A stretch of 64,000 nt of DNA from Tautonia plasticadhaerens (GCF_007752535.1 NZ_CP036426.1:3968001-4032000), one strand, 5' to 3'; numbered from the stretch's first letter, positions 41,153 through 55,104 are shown. Program-made: numbers and translations. Notes: a model not told the origin generated them from the letters alone.

Positions 41153-43114
41153 TCACTCCGAGGCTGAGGGTGCCGGGCCCCCGGTCGGCCGGGTGCCGCC
41201 GTCCTGCGGGTAGGGCATGCGGATCTCGTCCGCCTCGATGCCGTCGAGGGGCGCGTAGCCGCCTCGGGCGATCGCCTCGCCCAGCGTCGTGACGGCCCGA
41301 TAGTCGTCGTCGCTCGGGCGGCGGCCGGTGTGGGCCCGCCTGAGTTCGCGGCAGAGCACGTCGGCCGCCGCCCGGACGAGCACGTCCTGCTGCCTCCCCG
41401 CCCAGAGGCTCGTGGCGAGGATCACCACCAGGCCCTGGACGCGACGCGACAGCTCCGCCATGCGGCACTGGCGGTCGGCCAGCCGGAGCTGGTGCCGGGC
41501 CATCGTCGCGCTGATCTCGAGGCGACTCCGGTGCAGCTCGTCCAGGGCGAACCGGGCGTGGGCGGCCAGGTTCGCCGGGAGGTCGGGGAGCGCCGTGCGG
41601 CGGCGGCGTCCGAGGTGCTGGCCGGCCCACCAGCCCGCGTAGGGGGCCAGGGCCCGTCGCATGGCCCAGGCGTGGGCCGGGTTCATCGGGTCCGGTGAGC
41701 GGATGCCGGCCTCCCGGACGGCCCGCCCGATGGGTTCGAAATAGGCCTTGCCGTGCTCCTTGATCAGCGACTTGAAGAAGGCGAGGCCGAGCATCTCCCC
41801 CTCGCCCTCGTAGATGCAGGGGGCGAGGTAGTCGTGGACGTTCTCGCCGAACCGGTGGCCGCGCAGGAAGGCCCGGCCGCCGTGGGTCTTCATGTCGAGC
41901 TCGATGGCGGCGTCCTTCTGGGCCTCGCTGCCGAAGATCTTGGCGACGATGCATTCCATCTCGCCGCGATATCCCTCGTCGAGCAGGCGGGCGCACCAGT
42001 CCACCAGCGCGTCGCAGCCGGCGATCAGGGCCGCCAACCGGCCGATCCGGCGGCGGACCAGCTCCCGGCCGGCGATCGGCTCGCCGTAGGTCCGGCGGAA
42101 TCGCGCCCAGGGAACGAGGTCGGCCAGCATCTTGCGCATCGTGCCGGCGGCGGTGGCGCAGAGGGCCACCCGGCCGCGGTTCAGGCCGTGGTAGGCGATC
42201 GTCAGGCCGTCCCCCCGGGTCGGCCGGAGCAGGTTCTCCCCGGGGACCCGGAACGCGCGGAAGCGCAGGCCGTTATTGTGGGCCTGCCGGAGGGCGAAGA
42301 TGCCGTACCGGACCAGTTGGAAATGCTCGTCCTCGCGGTCGGGCAGGTCGGCGATCATGACCGCCGGGCGGTCGTCGATCCGGCAGACGAGCCCGATCGT
42401 CCGCCCGGGGACCGCGTTGGTGATGAATAGCTTCTCGCCGTCGACGACGTAGTCGTCTCCGTCGGGCTCGGCCCGGGTCCGCAGCGCGGTGAGATCCGAG
42501 CCGGCGCCGGGCTCGGTCAGGGCGAACCCCGAGAGCCGGTCGCCCCGCGCCAGGGGGGGGAGGAGTCGTCGCCGCTGTTCGGGCGTGCCGAAGGCCCGGA
42601 GCGGGTCGACCGCCCCGATGCAGCCGTGGACCGAGGCCAGGCCGGCGATCATCGGCTCGAGGGTGCTCATGCGCGTCAAGAACCGGGCAAACGCGGCGAA
42701 CGGCGCCCCGGTGCCGCCGTACTCGGGATCGATCAGCAGGCCCCAGTAGCCGACGGCGGCGAGGTCGTCCAATACGGCCCCGGCGATCTTCCCGTCCGGC
42801 CCCAGCAGGGTGCCGCCGCCCTTGTGGCGGCGGACCACCTCCAGCGATCGGTCCATCACCCGTTCGCATCGGGGCGACGCCCCCGGCTCCCCGGGGAGGA
42901 ACAGGTCGATCGGCACGCCCCGATCCCAGACGACCCGGTGGATCGGGCTGTCGGCCGTGCGGTGGCCGGGCTCGAAGAGATCCTCGACCTGATCGTCGGC
43001 CCGGTCGATCGAGGCCGTCGATCGCGCCTCCTGGTCGCTCTTCCCGCCGAGCCGCAACGCCGATTCGACGAAGTTCGGGGCGTCGGGCCCGCTCTGCTCG
43101 GTCTCGGTCTTCAT
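41153..43114 (-). CDS. acyl-CoA dehydrogenase with C-terminal helical extension
   Basis: A 653-residue flavoprotein for the first step of beta-oxidation. LIDPEYGGTGAPFAAFARFL, LSGFALTEPGAGSDLTALRT and LFITNAVPGRTIGLVCRI are the N-terminal and beta-domain FAD/substrate blocks; AYHGLNRGRVALCATAAGTM, YGEPIAGRELVRRRIGRLAA, DMKTHGGRAFLRGHRFGENV and APCIYEGEGEMLGLAFFKS (region of the catalytic Glu) complete the fold by about residue 470. A further 180 helical residues follow, as in ACAD9/VLCAD-type enzymes of long chains, which bind membranes. It is first of the three tightly packed beta-oxidation genes. Confidence 0.92.
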   Translation of the reverse strand: MKTETEQSGPDAPNFVESALRLGGKSDQEARSTASIDRADDQVEDLFEPGHRTADSPIHRVVWDRGVPIDLFLPGEPGASPRCERVMDRSLEVVRRHKGGGTLLGPDGKIAGAVLDDLAAVGYWGLLIDPEYGGTGAPFAAFARFLTRMSTLEPMIAGLASVHGCIGAVDPLRAFGTPEQRRRLLPPLARGDRLSGFALTEPGAGSDLTALRTRAEPDGDDYVVDGEKLFITNAVPGRTIGLVCRIDDRPAVMIADLPDREDEHFQLVRYGIFALRQAHNNGLRFRAFRVPGENLLRPTRGDGLTIAYHGLNRGRVALCATAAGTMRKMLADLVPWARFRRTYGEPIAGRELVRRRIGRLAALIAGCDALVDWCARLLDEGYRGEMECIVAKIFGSEAQKDAAIELDMKTHGGRAFLRGHRFGENVHDYLAPCIYEGEGEMLGLAFFKSLIKEHGKAYFEPIGRAVREAGIRSPDPMNPAHAWAMRRALAPYAGWWAGQHLGRRRRTALPDLPANLAAHARFALDELHRSRLEISATMARHQLRLADRQCRMAELSRRVQGLVVILATSLWAGRQQDVLVRAAADVLCRELRRAHTGRRPSDDDYRAVTTLGEAIARGGYAPLDGIEADEIRMPYPQDGGTRPTGGPAPSASE

Positions 43115-43133
43115 GGGGGGACTCCAGGCCGGA

Positions 43134-44411
43134 TCAGGGGACGTCCCGCTCGAGCAACCAGTCCTCCAGGATGAGGTGGTGGACGAACGGCGCCCGCAGC
43201 ACGGACGCCCCGGCGGGCAGCATCCGGGTCAGCCAGGTGTGCCGGCCCAGGCCGGGGATGACGGTGCGGCCCAGGCGTTCGAGCCGCCGGGCCCTCATGT
43301 GCTCGATGACGTTGTCGCCCAGCCGCTTGAACGTCGCCGGGATCAGCGTGGGATCCGGCCCGACGTGGACGACGAGCCGGATCCCCGAGGACAGCGTGTG
43401 ATCGATCACGTCCCAGAGCCGCTGGGGGTGGTCGGTCCACTCCACCAGCAACTGGCGGCTGTTCCAGTGGGTATAGCTCGCCTCGCCGGTCACGCAGGAG
43501 ACCAGCGGCAGCGAGGGCTCCCGGGTCCCCCCGGCGACGGAGTGCAGCGCGACGGCGGCCCGGTTCGGGATGCTCCGACGCCAGACCAGCGGGGTGTGCA
43601 GCGGGGGCCAGCGGTTCGGACGGCACCGGAGCGAGGCCTCGACCGACAGTTCGCCCGCCATCGCCCGGCCGAACCGCCCGACCGTGTCCCCCTGGCCGAT
43701 CAGCAGCGCCGCGTTCGGCGACAGGAAGGCCGAGGGGCCGATCAGGCCACCGCCCTCGCCGCTGATCATCCGGCAGGTTCGCTCGACCTCCTCGAAGGGG
43801 AGGTCGGGCCCCCGGGTGAAGAGGATGCCCATGGTCGTCTCGGCGACCAGCGCCGCGGAGTCCTCGGCGAATCCGAGCAGGACCGGCAGGAGTTGATCCA
43901 TCCGGTAGACCCCCGCCCCGATCAGCGCCGAGACCTCGCCGACGCTATAGCCGAAGCCGAGGCCGGCCCGGGCGAGGGGGACGCCGAAGAACTCCTCGAG
44001 CAGGCGGAGCTGGGCCACCTCGACGGCGACGATCGTCGCGGCGTCCTGGGCGTAGGTCGCCAGTGTCGAGGGCTCGCGGTCCCGGACCCGGCCGACGAGG
44101 TCGAGCTTCACCCCGAGCGCCTCGGAGCCGATCGCCGACGCCTCCTCCAGCACGGCCCGGAAGACCGGCCCGTAGGCGCGGTGCCCCAGCAGTTCGTGGC
44201 TCCGGCCCTGGTTCGACACGTCGTAGCCCCGGAAGGCGAACGCGGCGGTGGCGATCCGGTCCGCCGACAGGTCGCCCGCGTCTCCCCGGGGGATGAGCCG
44301 ATGCCCCTCCGGCCCGGTCGGTCGCTCCGCCGGGAGCTCGCTCGGCCGGGTGCGGCGAATGATGCCGGCGAGCGCATCACGCCGGATGCCGTTCGATGGC
44401 CGGACACGCAT
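43134..44411 (-). CDS. stand-alone acyltransferase (FabD-like) domain protein
   Basis: A 425-residue protein with the fold of malonyl-CoA:ACP transacylase. AAFAFRGYDVSNQGRSHELL is the N-terminal motif; QDAATIVAVEVAQLRLLEEF then LARAGLGFGYSVGEVSALIG contains the nucleophile elbow GYSVGE in place of the usual GHSLGE. The His partner region is near the end (RLVVHVGPDPTLIPATFKRL). About 60 extra residues precede the domain. The usual discriminating GxSxGE His is Tyr, so its acyl donor may not be malonyl-CoA. It starts the run of lipid genes, 19 bp before the acyl-CoA dehydrogenase, and 476 bp after hoxW. Its role, perhaps loading acyl groups onto a carrier, is inference. Confidence 0.78.
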   Translation of the reverse strand: MRVRPSNGIRRDALAGIIRRTRPSELPAERPTGPEGHRLIPRGDAGDLSADRIATAAFAFRGYDVSNQGRSHELLGHRAYGPVFRAVLEEASAIGSEALGVKLDLVGRVRDREPSTLATYAQDAATIVAVEVAQLRLLEEFFGVPLARAGLGFGYSVGEVSALIGAGVYRMDQLLPVLLGFAEDSAALVAETTMGILFTRGPDLPFEEVERTCRMISGEGGGLIGPSAFLSPNAALLIGQGDTVGRFGRAMAGELSVEASLRCRPNRWPPLHTPLVWRRSIPNRAAVALHSVAGGTREPSLPLVSCVTGEASYTHWNSRQLLVEWTDHPQRLWDVIDHTLSSGIRLVVHVGPDPTLIPATFKRLGDNVIEHMRARRLERLGRTVIPGLGRHTWLTRMLPAGASVLRAPFVHHLILEDWLLERDVP

Positions 44412-44887
44412 TGTTATCCCGCCTTGTCAGGGCCCTTGGGATCACCCCGACGGATCGATCTGCGTCGCTCGGTCAGGACAGGACAGGACAGACGGAGAGC
44501 CGGGCCGGCAGGGCGGCCCGCGGCGAAGGGGATCGGGATTCCGTCGTCCGGCTCGGTTGCGGCGGATGGTGCTGCGACCGGGGACCGTCGGGCAGTCCCG
44601 ATCGCAACAGGACGCGGGGAGAGCCCGGCAGGGCCCCCGACCTTATCGCGGGGACCGCCGATCCGCCCGGCTTCGATTCGAGTGCCCCCGGCCGCCGGTC
44701 ATGACCCGTCCGGCGCTCGGCCAGCAATCTCGATGTCTGGATTATTCGCATCCATCCCGTCGAAGGAAAGGCGCAATCGCGTCGATCGCCGCGGGCGTCC
44801 CCGCCGCCCGATCGGGTGCCCGGCGTCGCCGTCCACCCCGGGCGGGGGCCCGCGATCGGGCCGTCCCGCCGGCGATCGGTTGCCCGA
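44412..44887. other. intergenic region between hoxW and the acyltransferase gene
   Basis: 476 bp without a supported gene. A short tandem repeat (CAGGACAGGACAGGACAG) lies near 44474-44491, about 65 bp before the acyltransferase start, and an AT-richer patch GATTATTCGCATCC near 44742. This gap may contain the promoter of the lipid-gene half of the cluster. No terminator hairpin with a T-run was found after hoxW. Confidence 0.45.
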
Positions 44888-45382
44888 TCACGGCCGATGA
44901 CGCCGGGCTGACGGCGCGAGTCCCTCGGCGTCGAGGAGCCCGTCGATCCGTCCCAGGGCCTCGCGGAGCCCGGACGCCGCCGCCGGGGAGAGCCCCTCGC
45001 CTGTCGAGAGGTCGGTGGCCGGGACGGTGACCAGCCAGGCCCTCGGGGACGTGCCGAAGACCTCCCTGGCGAGCGCGAGCAGCCTCCGGGGGTCCCCCAT
45101 GTGGCCGATCGGCAACGGGGATTCCGACGGGCGGATCGGGACGACCCGGATGCCGGCCCGGCCGTCGGCGAGCCGGGCGTCGACGAAGATCGCGACTCGG
45201 GCCGACGCGACCTGCTCGGCGAGTTCCGGGAGCAACTGGTGCGACGAGACGGCGACCACGCCCGGGACGCCCCGACGGGCGACCTCCTCGGCCGCCATCG
45301 GGCCGACGGCGTCGTCCCGCCGGAGGCGGTTGCCATAGCCGACGACGAGGATCGGGCCGGTCGCCGACGAAGGGGTCGCCAT
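44888..45382 (-). CDS. hoxW: hydrogenase large-subunit maturation protease HoxW
   Basis: A 164-residue endopeptidase that trims the HoxH C-terminus after nickel is in place. ILVVGYGNRLRRDDAVGPMA contains the family GxGNxLxxDD motif, whose Asp probes the Ni; VAIFVDARLADGRAGI carries the second acidic ligand and GHMGDPRRLLALA the His. Length is as expected for the HycI/HoxW peptidases (family M52). Its start shares one base region with the hoxH stop at 45382, so the substrate and its protease are translated together. Confidence 0.93.
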   Translation of the reverse strand: MATPSSATGPILVVGYGNRLRRDDAVGPMAAEEVARRGVPGVVAVSSHQLLPELAEQVASARVAIFVDARLADGRAGIRVVPIRPSESPLPIGHMGDPRRLLALAREVFGTSPRAWLVTVPATDLSTGEGLSPAAASGLREALGRIDGLLDAEGLAPSARRHRP

Positions 45383-46806
45383 CAGTCTCGCCTCGCCTCG
45401 TCGAGGATCGAACCGTCCGGGCCGACGAGCCGGACGACCATCGGCATCTGGCCGAGGGCGTGGGTCGAGCAGCTGAGGCAGGGGTCGAAGGCGCGGATTC
45501 CCGCCTCCAGGCGGTTGAGCACCCCCTCGGGGATCGCCGGGCCCGAGATGTAGCGCCGGGCGATCTGGGCCACCGTCGCGTTCATCGCCAGGTTGTTCTG
45601 GCCGGTGGCGATGATCAGGTTCACCGACCGGACCAGGCCGTCCTCGTCCACCTCGTAGTGGTGGAACAGCGTCCCCCGCGGGGCCTCGCCCACGCCCACG
45701 CCCCCCGGGGCGTTGATGCCCGCCTCGGCCCTGAGGCGGCCGGCGCCGAGCCCGGGGTCGTCGATCAGCCGCTCGATGAGTTCGACGCCCGCCATGATTT
45801 CGATGAGCCGGGCATAGTGGTACCAGAACGACGACGAGACGATCCGGCCCCCTCGCTGTCGGTACTCGACCAGTTCCGCGTCGGCCAGGGGCGTGCCCAT
45901 GCGCTCGCAGAGGTTCAGCCGGGCGAGCGGCCCCACGCGGTACATGCCGCCGGGATGCCCCAGGGGCCGGAAGTAGGGCGATTTCAGGTACGAATCGGGC
46001 TGCACCGCCTCGCCGATGAACTCCCGATACGCCCCGGCCTCGAATCCGTCGACCAGGACGGCCCCGTCGGCGTCGAGGACGCGGACCCGGCCGCCGTAAT
46101 GTTCCCAGGCCCCGTCGGCGGCGACCAGGCCGAGGTACAGCGTGGGGAAATTCCCGAACGATGCCGTCTCATCCGAGAACGTGTCGATCAAACCCTTCAT
46201 CCGGTCCAGCGCGTATCGGGCGGCCTCCTTCGCCTCGGGGAGCCTCGCCTTGATGTGCGCCCGCCCTTCGGACGACAGGGCGGAGCGGACCCCGCCGGGC
46301 ACGCACCAGGAGGGATGGATCCGCTTCCCGCCGAGCAGCTCGATGATCTCCTGGCCGAACTGCCGCAGGCGGATGCCCCGCAGCGCGGCCTCCCGGTCGG
46401 CGACCGCCAAGCCGAGGAGGTTCCGACGCGACGGGTCGGCGTCGAAGCCGAGCAGGAGGTCGGGCCCGCTCAGGTGGAAGAAGCTCAGGGCGTGCGACTG
46501 CACGATCTGGGCGAGGTTCATGAGCCTTCGCAATTGCTCGGCCGCGGGGGGGACGGTGGCGGCGAGGATCGCGTCCCCCGCCCTGGCCGAGGCGATGAGG
46601 TGGCTCACCGGGCAGATCCCGCAGATCCGGGCCGTCAGCCCGGGCATCTCCCAGAGCGGCCTCCCCTCGCAGAATTTCTCGAAGCCCCGGAACTCGCCGA
46701 CGTGGAACCGGGCGTCGGCGACCGAATGGTCATCGTTCAGGTGGATGCTGATCTTGGCGTGGCCCTCGATCCGGGTCACCGGGTCGATCAGGATTCGCTC
46801 GCCCAT
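45382..46806 (-). CDS. hoxH: NAD-linked [NiFe]-hydrogenase large subunit HoxH
   Basis: A 474-residue catalytic subunit of the group 3d bidirectional hydrogenase. [14 protein letters not shown] opens the family; [14 protein letters not shown] is the N-terminal CxxC pair and [13 protein letters not shown] the C-terminal pair, together binding Ni and Fe. After the His of the second motif about 22 residues remain ([20 protein letters not shown] and EARRD), the peptide expected to be removed by HoxW. It interconverts H2 with protons and electrons that pass via HoxY to the diaphorase. ATG 46806 lies inside the end of hoxY. Confidence 0.97.
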   Translation of the reverse strand: MGERILIDPVTRIEGHAKISIHLNDDHSVADARFHVGEFRGFEKFCEGRPLWEMPGLTARICGICPVSHLIASARAGDAILAATVPPAAEQLRRLMNLAQIVQSHALSFFHLSGPDLLLGFDADPSRRNLLGLAVADREAALRGIRLRQFGQEIIELLGGKRIHPSWCVPGGVRSALSSEGRAHIKARLPEAKEAARYALDRMKGLIDTFSDETASFGNFPTLYLGLVAADGAWEHYGGRVRVLDADGAVLVDGFEAGAYREFIGEAVQPDSYLKSPYFRPLGHPGGMYRVGPLARLNLCERMGTPLADAELVEYRQRGGRIVSSSFWYHYARLIEIMAGVELIERLIDDPGLGAGRLRAEAGINAPGGVGVGEAPRGTLFHHYEVDEDGLVRSVNLIIATGQNNLAMNATVAQIARRYISGPAIPEGVLNRLEAGIRAFDPCLSCSTHALGQMPMVVRLVGPDGSILDEARRD

Positions 46807-47440
46807 CGTCCCTCCCCTTCCTCGTCGGGCGATCGCGTGACGGCCACTCCGGCCTGGTCGGGCCGCCGTCGAGTTCGAGCGACCGCCGGCCGTAGCCGCC
46901 GAAGTGGAGGCCAAGCGTCCCCGGGTCGACCGGTTCCCCGGCGATCACCTTCTCCAGCACCGCCCGGATCGTCGGCCCCGAGGGCGGGCAACCCGGCAGG
47001 AACAGGTCGACGTCGACCACCGCGTGCACCGGCACGACCCGGTCGAGGAGCGTCGGCACGAGGTCGGGGTCCGACGGGATCGGTCCCGGCGGGTCGCAGT
47101 TCTCCAGGTAGGATCGCCCCAGCACCGCCGACGCCCCCCCCAGGACGTTCCGGATCGCCGACACGTTCCCCGTGACGGCACAGTCGCCGAGGGCGACGAC
47201 CAGGCGGGTCCGACGCCGGATCGTCCGGATCAGCGCCAGGTGCTCCGCGTTGCAGACGGCCCCCTCGACCAGCACGAGGTCGACCCCCTCGGGATACACC
47301 TTGGTGTCGACCAGCGGGGGCGAGAAGACCAGGTCGGCGAGGTCGGCCAGATCCAGCAGGAATTCGTCCATGTCGAGGAATGACATGTGACACCCCGAGC
47401 AGCCGCCGAGCCAGGCCGTCGCCAGCCTCAGACGCCCCAT
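46730..47440 (-). CDS. hoxY: hydrogenase small subunit HoxY
   Basis: A 236-residue protein with the proximal [4Fe-4S] ligands: [40 protein letters not shown] and [20 protein letters not shown]. It relays electrons between the NiFe site and HoxU. Family members are mostly 170-210 residues; here a basic, low-complexity tail ([20 protein letters not shown]) runs 77 bp into hoxH in another frame. Such a long overlap is unusual: the tail may be real, or a stop codon may have been lost. ATG 47440 overlaps the end of hoxU by 13 bp. Confidence 0.95.
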   Translation of the reverse strand: MGRLRLATAWLGGCSGCHMSFLDMDEFLLDLADLADLVFSPPLVDTKVYPEGVDLVLVEGAVCNAEHLALIRTIRRRTRLVVALGDCAVTGNVSAIRNVLGGASAVLGRSYLENCDPPGPIPSDPDLVPTLLDRVVPVHAVVDVDLFLPGCPPSGPTIRAVLEKVIAGEPVDPGTLGLHFGGYGRRSLELDGGPTRPEWPSRDRPTRKGRDDGRANPDRPGDPDRGPRQDQHPPER

Positions 47441-48138
47441 CGCCCCTCCTCCCGGGCCGTGACCAGGTCGTGCAGCCTCTCGCGGTCGTGGATATTCTCG
47501 GCGACCGACGACCCCCGGTGGAACAGGGCGCCGGTCGGGCAGGCCATCACGCACTTGCCGCAGGAGGTGCAGGTGCCCGACTCCCCCCACGGCTGGTGCA
47601 GGTCCGTGATGACCCGGGACCTCGTCCCGCGCCCGGCGACGTCCCAGGTGTGGGCCCCCTCGATCTCGTCACAGACCCGGACGCATCGGGTGCAGAGGAT
47701 GCAGCGGTTGTGGTCCAGGCCGTAGCGGTCGTGCGAGGCATCCACCTCGCAGGGCGGGTCGAGGTACTCGTAGCGGACGTGGTCCACCCCCAGCTCCATC
47801 GCCAGGTCCTGCAACTCGCAATCGCCGTTGGCCACGCAGACCGAACAGACGTGGTTCCGCTCGGCGAACAGCAGCTCCAGGATCATCCGGCGGTACTCCC
47901 GGAGGCGGTCGGTGGCCGTGCTGACCTCCATCCCCTCGGCGGCCCGGGTGACGCACGAGGGCACCAGGCGGCCGTCCACCTCCACCAGGCAGAGGCGGCA
48001 GGCGCCGACGGGGGTCAGTCCGTCGAGGTCGCAGAGCGTCGGGATCCGGACCCCGGCATCCCGGGCCGCATGGAGGATGGTCTGCCCCTCCCGGGCACTG
48101 ATCAACGCGCCGTCGAGCGTCAGGGTCGTGACGGCCAT
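47428..48138 (-). CDS. hoxU: diaphorase/hydrogenase bridging subunit HoxU
   Basis: A 236-residue iron-sulfur protein equivalent to the N-terminal part of complex I NuoG. Clusters in order: [2Fe-2S] from [20 protein letters not shown] with a later Cys, the His-Cys3 [4Fe-4S] in [14 protein letters not shown], and two further [4Fe-4S] in [16 protein letters not shown] and [16 protein letters not shown]. It carries electrons between HoxF and HoxY. Four bp separate it from the upstream hoxF. Confidence 0.96.
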   Translation of the reverse strand: MAVTTLTLDGALISAREGQTILHAARDAGVRIPTLCDLDGLTPVGACRLCLVEVDGRLVPSCVTRAAEGMEVSTATDRLREYRRMILELLFAERNHVCSVCVANGDCELQDLAMELGVDHVRYEYLDPPCEVDASHDRYGLDHNRCILCTRCVRVCDEIEGAHTWDVAGRGTRSRVITDLHQPWGESGTCTSCGKCVMACPTGALFHRGSSVAENIHDRERLHDLVTAREEGRWGV

Positions 48139-48142
48139 GGGG

Positions 48143-49780
48143 TCACCTCGGGGTCGGTGCCCGGGCCCCGTCGCCATCCGGGCTGACGAGGCGAGACTCG
48201 TATTCGTGACGGAAGAACCGCAAGGTACTGAGCACCGGGTTCGGCGCCGCCTGGCCGAGCCCGCAGAGGCTGGCGTGCTTGACCAGGTCGCAGAGCGCCT
48301 CCAGCCGCCCCAGCTCCCCGGCCGGGGCGACCCCGCGTTCGATCCGGTCGAGCATCCGGTAGAGCTGCACGGTCCCGGCCCGGCAGGGGACGCACTTGCC
48401 GCACGACTCGTCCATGCAGAATTTCATGAAGAAGCGGGCGATGCCCACCATGTCGTCGTCCTGGTCCATCACGATCATGCCGCCGGAGCCCATGATCGAG
48501 CCGAGGGCCTTGAGCGCCTCGTATTCGACCGGCGTGTCGAACAACCCGCTCGGGATGCAGCCGCCCGAAGGCCCCCCGGTCTGCACCGCCTTCGTCGTCG
48601 ACCCCTCGGGCGCACCCCCGCCGATCTGATCGACGATCGTCCGCAGCGGGAGGCCCATCGGCACCTCGACGAGCCCCGAGTTCCTCACCTTCCCCGCCAG
48701 GGCGAAGACCTTCGTCCCCTTGCTCCCCTCGGTCCCGATGGCGGAGAACCAATCGCTCCCCTCCCGGATGATGGCGGGGATGTTGGCGAACGTCTCGACG
48801 TTATTGATCAAGGTCGGGCACCCCCAGAGGCCCGACTCGGCCGGGTACGGCGGCCGGGGGCGGGGCTGGCCGCGACGGCCCTCGATGGACTGCATCAGCG
48901 CCGTCTCCTCGCCGCAGACGAAGGCGCCGGCACCGATCCTCAGGTCGACCCGGAAGTTGAACGGCGAGTCGAAGATCATGCTCCCCAGCAGGCCGAGCCG
49001 CCGGGCCTGGCGGATCGCCGTGTCGAGCCGGGCGATGGCGAGGGGGTACTCCCCCCGGACGTAGATGTAGCCCCGGTCGGCGCCCACGGCGAGGGCGGCG
49101 ATCGCCATCCCTTCCAGCACCCGGTGCGGGTCGCTCTCCATGACGCTCCGGTCCATGAAGGCGCCGGGGTCCCCCTCGTCGGCGTTGCAGACGACATACT
49201 TCGGCCCCGGCGGCATCTTGGCGACGGTCGCCCACTTCAAGCCCGTCGGGTAGCCGGCGCCTCCCCGACCCCGGAGCCCGCTGCGGGTGACCTCGGCGAT
49301 CATCCCCTCGGGCCCCAGTTCGTGCAAGGCGTGGTGCAGCGAGCGGTAGGCCCCGGCGGCGAGGGACGACTCGATCCGCTCGGGCTCGACGACGCCGGTG
49401 TTCTCCAGCACGATCGGTCGCTGCAGGGCGAAGAACGGCGAGCCAAGGTCGACGAGACGGATGCCTTCCGCCGGGTCACCAGATGCGGCCGACGCGATCA
49501 CCGGGGCCAGTCGCGCGTCGACCTTCGCATAGAGAGCCGGGTCGGCCCCCTCCGAGTCGACCTGGACGAGCGGCCCCTCGCTGCAGAGCCTCAGGCAGCC
49601 GACCTCCCGGAGCCGGACCCGGCCGGCCAGGCCCCGGTCGGCGATGGCCCCCGCGATCGCGTCCCGGACGCCCCCGGCCCCCGAGCCGAGGCAGCTCGCG
49701 GCGAGGCAGACCCTCACCTCGACGGGGAGCCGGCCGGCTCGCTCCGATTCGGCCAGTGCGATCAGTTCCTCAAGGTCCAT
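48143..49780 (-). CDS. hoxF: NADH-binding diaphorase subunit HoxF
   Basis: A 545-residue FMN and NAD-binding subunit, the NuoF counterpart. The N-terminal thioredoxin-like [2Fe-2S] domain has [10 protein letters not shown] and [15 protein letters not shown]. The SLBB/FMN part shows [18 protein letters not shown] (NADH loop), [20 protein letters not shown] (FMN) and [19 protein letters not shown]. The C-terminal [4Fe-4S] is in [13 protein letters not shown] with a distal Cys. It oxidises NADH or reduces NAD+, so the complex can both make and consume H2. ATG 49780 overlaps hoxE by 11 bp. Confidence 0.97.
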   Translation of the reverse strand: MDLEELIALAESERAGRLPVEVRVCLAASCLGSGAGGVRDAIAGAIADRGLAGRVRLREVGCLRLCSEGPLVQVDSEGADPALYAKVDARLAPVIASAASGDPAEGIRLVDLGSPFFALQRPIVLENTGVVEPERIESSLAAGAYRSLHHALHELGPEGMIAEVTRSGLRGRGGAGYPTGLKWATVAKMPPGPKYVVCNADEGDPGAFMDRSVMESDPHRVLEGMAIAALAVGADRGYIYVRGEYPLAIARLDTAIRQARRLGLLGSMIFDSPFNFRVDLRIGAGAFVCGEETALMQSIEGRRGQPRPRPPYPAESGLWGCPTLINNVETFANIPAIIREGSDWFSAIGTEGSKGTKVFALAGKVRNSGLVEVPMGLPLRTIVDQIGGGAPEGSTTKAVQTGGPSGGCIPSGLFDTPVEYEALKALGSIMGSGGMIVMDQDDDMVGIARFFMKFCMDESCGKCVPCRAGTVQLYRMLDRIERGVAPAGELGRLEALCDLVKHASLCGLGQAAPNPVLSTLRFFRHEYESRLVSPDGDGARAPTPR

Positions 49781-50303
49781 GGCCCACCCATCCCTTCAGG
49801 CGATCGGCGACCTCCTCGGCCGAGACGTGGCCCGCCACCTCCCCGTCGAATACAACGAGCGGCGCCAGGCCGCAGGAGCCGATGCAGCGGGCCGTCTCCA
49901 GGGTGATCCGGCCGTCCGGCGTCGTCTCGCCCGCCCGGGCCCCGGCCGACTGCTCGGCGACCGCCAGCACCCGCTCCGCCCCCTTCACGTAGCAGGCGGT
50001 GCCGGTGCAGACGGTGCACGTGTGATCGCCCCGGGGGGTCAGCCGGAAGAGGTGGTAGAACGTCGCCACGCCGTAGACCCGGCTCGGCGGCAGCCCCAGT
50101 CCCCGGGAGACGTAGCGGAGCACGTCGTCATCGAGGACGCCGAAGACCTGCTGCGACCGGTGCAGGACCTCGATCAGCGAATCCTGCCGGAACCGCTGCC
50201 GCTTCAGCTCCTCGTCGACGAGGCGGAAGCGCCCGTCTCCGCCCGGGTGCCCGGTCTCGGCCGAGCAGGCCGGCCTCGTCTGCCGCCGGACCGGCTTGTC
50301 CAC
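49770..50303 (-). CDS. hoxE: hydrogenase diaphorase subunit HoxE
   Basis: A 177-residue NuoE-like [2Fe-2S] protein: LRYVSRGLGLPPSRVYGVAT, FYHLFRLTPRGDHTCTVCTG, TACYVKGAERVL and ARCIGSCGLAPLVVFDGEV supply the four Cys. Presence of HoxE as a separate subunit marks the five-subunit HoxEFUYH type known from cyanobacteria and some other phyla, in contrast to four-subunit soluble hydrogenases. It starts 30 bp after the dihydroorotate dehydrogenase-like gene, so read-through from nifJ is likely. Confidence 0.95.
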   Translation of the reverse strand: MDKPVRRQTRPACSAETGHPGGDGRFRLVDEELKRQRFRQDSLIEVLHRSQQVFGVLDDDVLRYVSRGLGLPPSRVYGVATFYHLFRLTPRGDHTCTVCTGTACYVKGAERVLAVAEQSAGARAGETTPDGRITLETARCIGSCGLAPLVVFDGEVAGHVSAEEVADRLKGWVGHGP

Positions 50304-50333
50304 GGTGACGCCCCCCCGTGCGCCGAGGACGAC

Positions 50334-51343
50334 TCAGGTCGTCGCCTCGGTGCCCGTGTAATCGACCAGTGTCTTGATGTAATTCGCCCGCTCGAACGCC
50401 TCGGGGTCGGGGGCATTGATCTGGCTGATGCTGCCCTTCATCTGCGCCACGGAGGTATAGTCCCGCTCCTCCAGCCAGGACCGGGTGCCGTCGATCATCG
50501 CCCGGAGGTGGCCGATCCCCCGCGTGTACAGGGCCGAGGCGACCATGGTCACGTCGGCCCCGGCCAGGAGCAGCTTGAGCACGTCTTCATGGGTGTGGAC
50601 GCCGGTGGTCGCGGCGAGCGAGGCGCGGACCCTCCCGTACAGGACGGCGATCCAGCGCATCGGCAGGCGGACCTCGTCGCTGGTGCTCAGCACGAGCCGG
50701 GGGGCGACGCGGAGGGTCTCCAGGTCGATGTCCGGCTGGTAGAAGCGGTTGAACATCACCAGGCCGCTCGCCCCGGCCCCGGCCAGGCGGACCGCCAGGT
50801 TCGGCAGGGCGCTGAAGTAGGGGCCGATCTTCACCGCGACCGGGATCGTGACCGACTTGCAGACCTCGGAGACCAGCTCAAGGTCCCTGGCCTCGACGGC
50901 CGGGCCGTCCTCGTGGGAATCGGTGACGACCCGGTAGACGTTCAGTTCCAGCGCGTCGGCGCCGGCGTCCTGGATAAGCTTCGCATAGCGGATCCAGCCG
51001 CCGGAGGAGGTCCCGTTAAGGCTGCCGATCACGGGGACCGCGAGCGACCGCTTGGCGGACTCGACGAGCCGGAGGTACGCCTCCGGGCCGGAGTTGGAGT
51101 CGTCCATGTCGGGGAAGACGGAGAGGGCCTCCGGGAACTTGTCCGAGGTGAACTCGTAGAACTCGTGGACGGCCATCTGGTCGTGGACGATCTGCTCCTC
51201 GAACAGCGAGGGGAGGACGACGGCCGAGGCGCCGGCGTCCTCCATCCGCCGGAGGTTGTCTCGGTCGAAGCCCAGCGAGCAGGCCGAGACGACGACCGGA
51301 TGGGCGAGATCCAGGCCCAGGTACCGGGTGCTGAGGTCGACGC

Positions 51344-51347
<4 letters not shown>
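50334..51347 (-). CDS. dihydroorotate dehydrogenase-like protein
   Basis: A 337-residue TIM-barrel flavoprotein: RYLGLDLAHPVVVSACSLGF, AVVLPSLFEEQIVHDQMAVH, VIGSLNGTSSGGWIRYAKLI, DAGADALELNVYRVV, IPVAVKIGPYFSALPNLAVR and GVHTHEDVLKLLLAGADVTM (phosphate-binding). It resembles DHOD and the PreA part of dihydropyrimidine dehydrogenase, but this subgroup regularly follows pyruvate:ferredoxin oxidoreductase genes and its reaction is not established. The N-terminus overlaps the nifJ stop by 4 bp. A ferredoxin-linked oxidoreductase role is inference from the context. Confidence 0.85.
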
Positions 51348-54928
<3,581 letters not shown>

Positions 54929-55064
54929 GTCCGACCTCCTCCGAGGGGTGGCCGGGGCGGACCCTCCGCCTCGCCCCCCCGATGGTCGTCCCGGCCGCCC
55001 CGGGCCGATCGCCTGCCTCCCCGAGGCCCGTCGCCGAGATCGAGGGCGGGCGTCGGGGGAAACG

Positions 55065-55104
55065 AAAAAAACCCCGCGCAAGCGATCGTGATCGCCTGCC
55101 GGGG
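55065..55104 (-). terminator. strong intrinsic terminator upstream of nifJ
   Basis: On the minus strand CCCCGGCAGGCGATC pairs with GATCGCTTGCGCGGGG (one G-U pair, one bulged G) around a 2-base AC loop and is followed at once by seven T. It lies 137 bp before the nifJ start and is the only classic hairpin-plus-T-run in the window. Confidence 0.8.
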
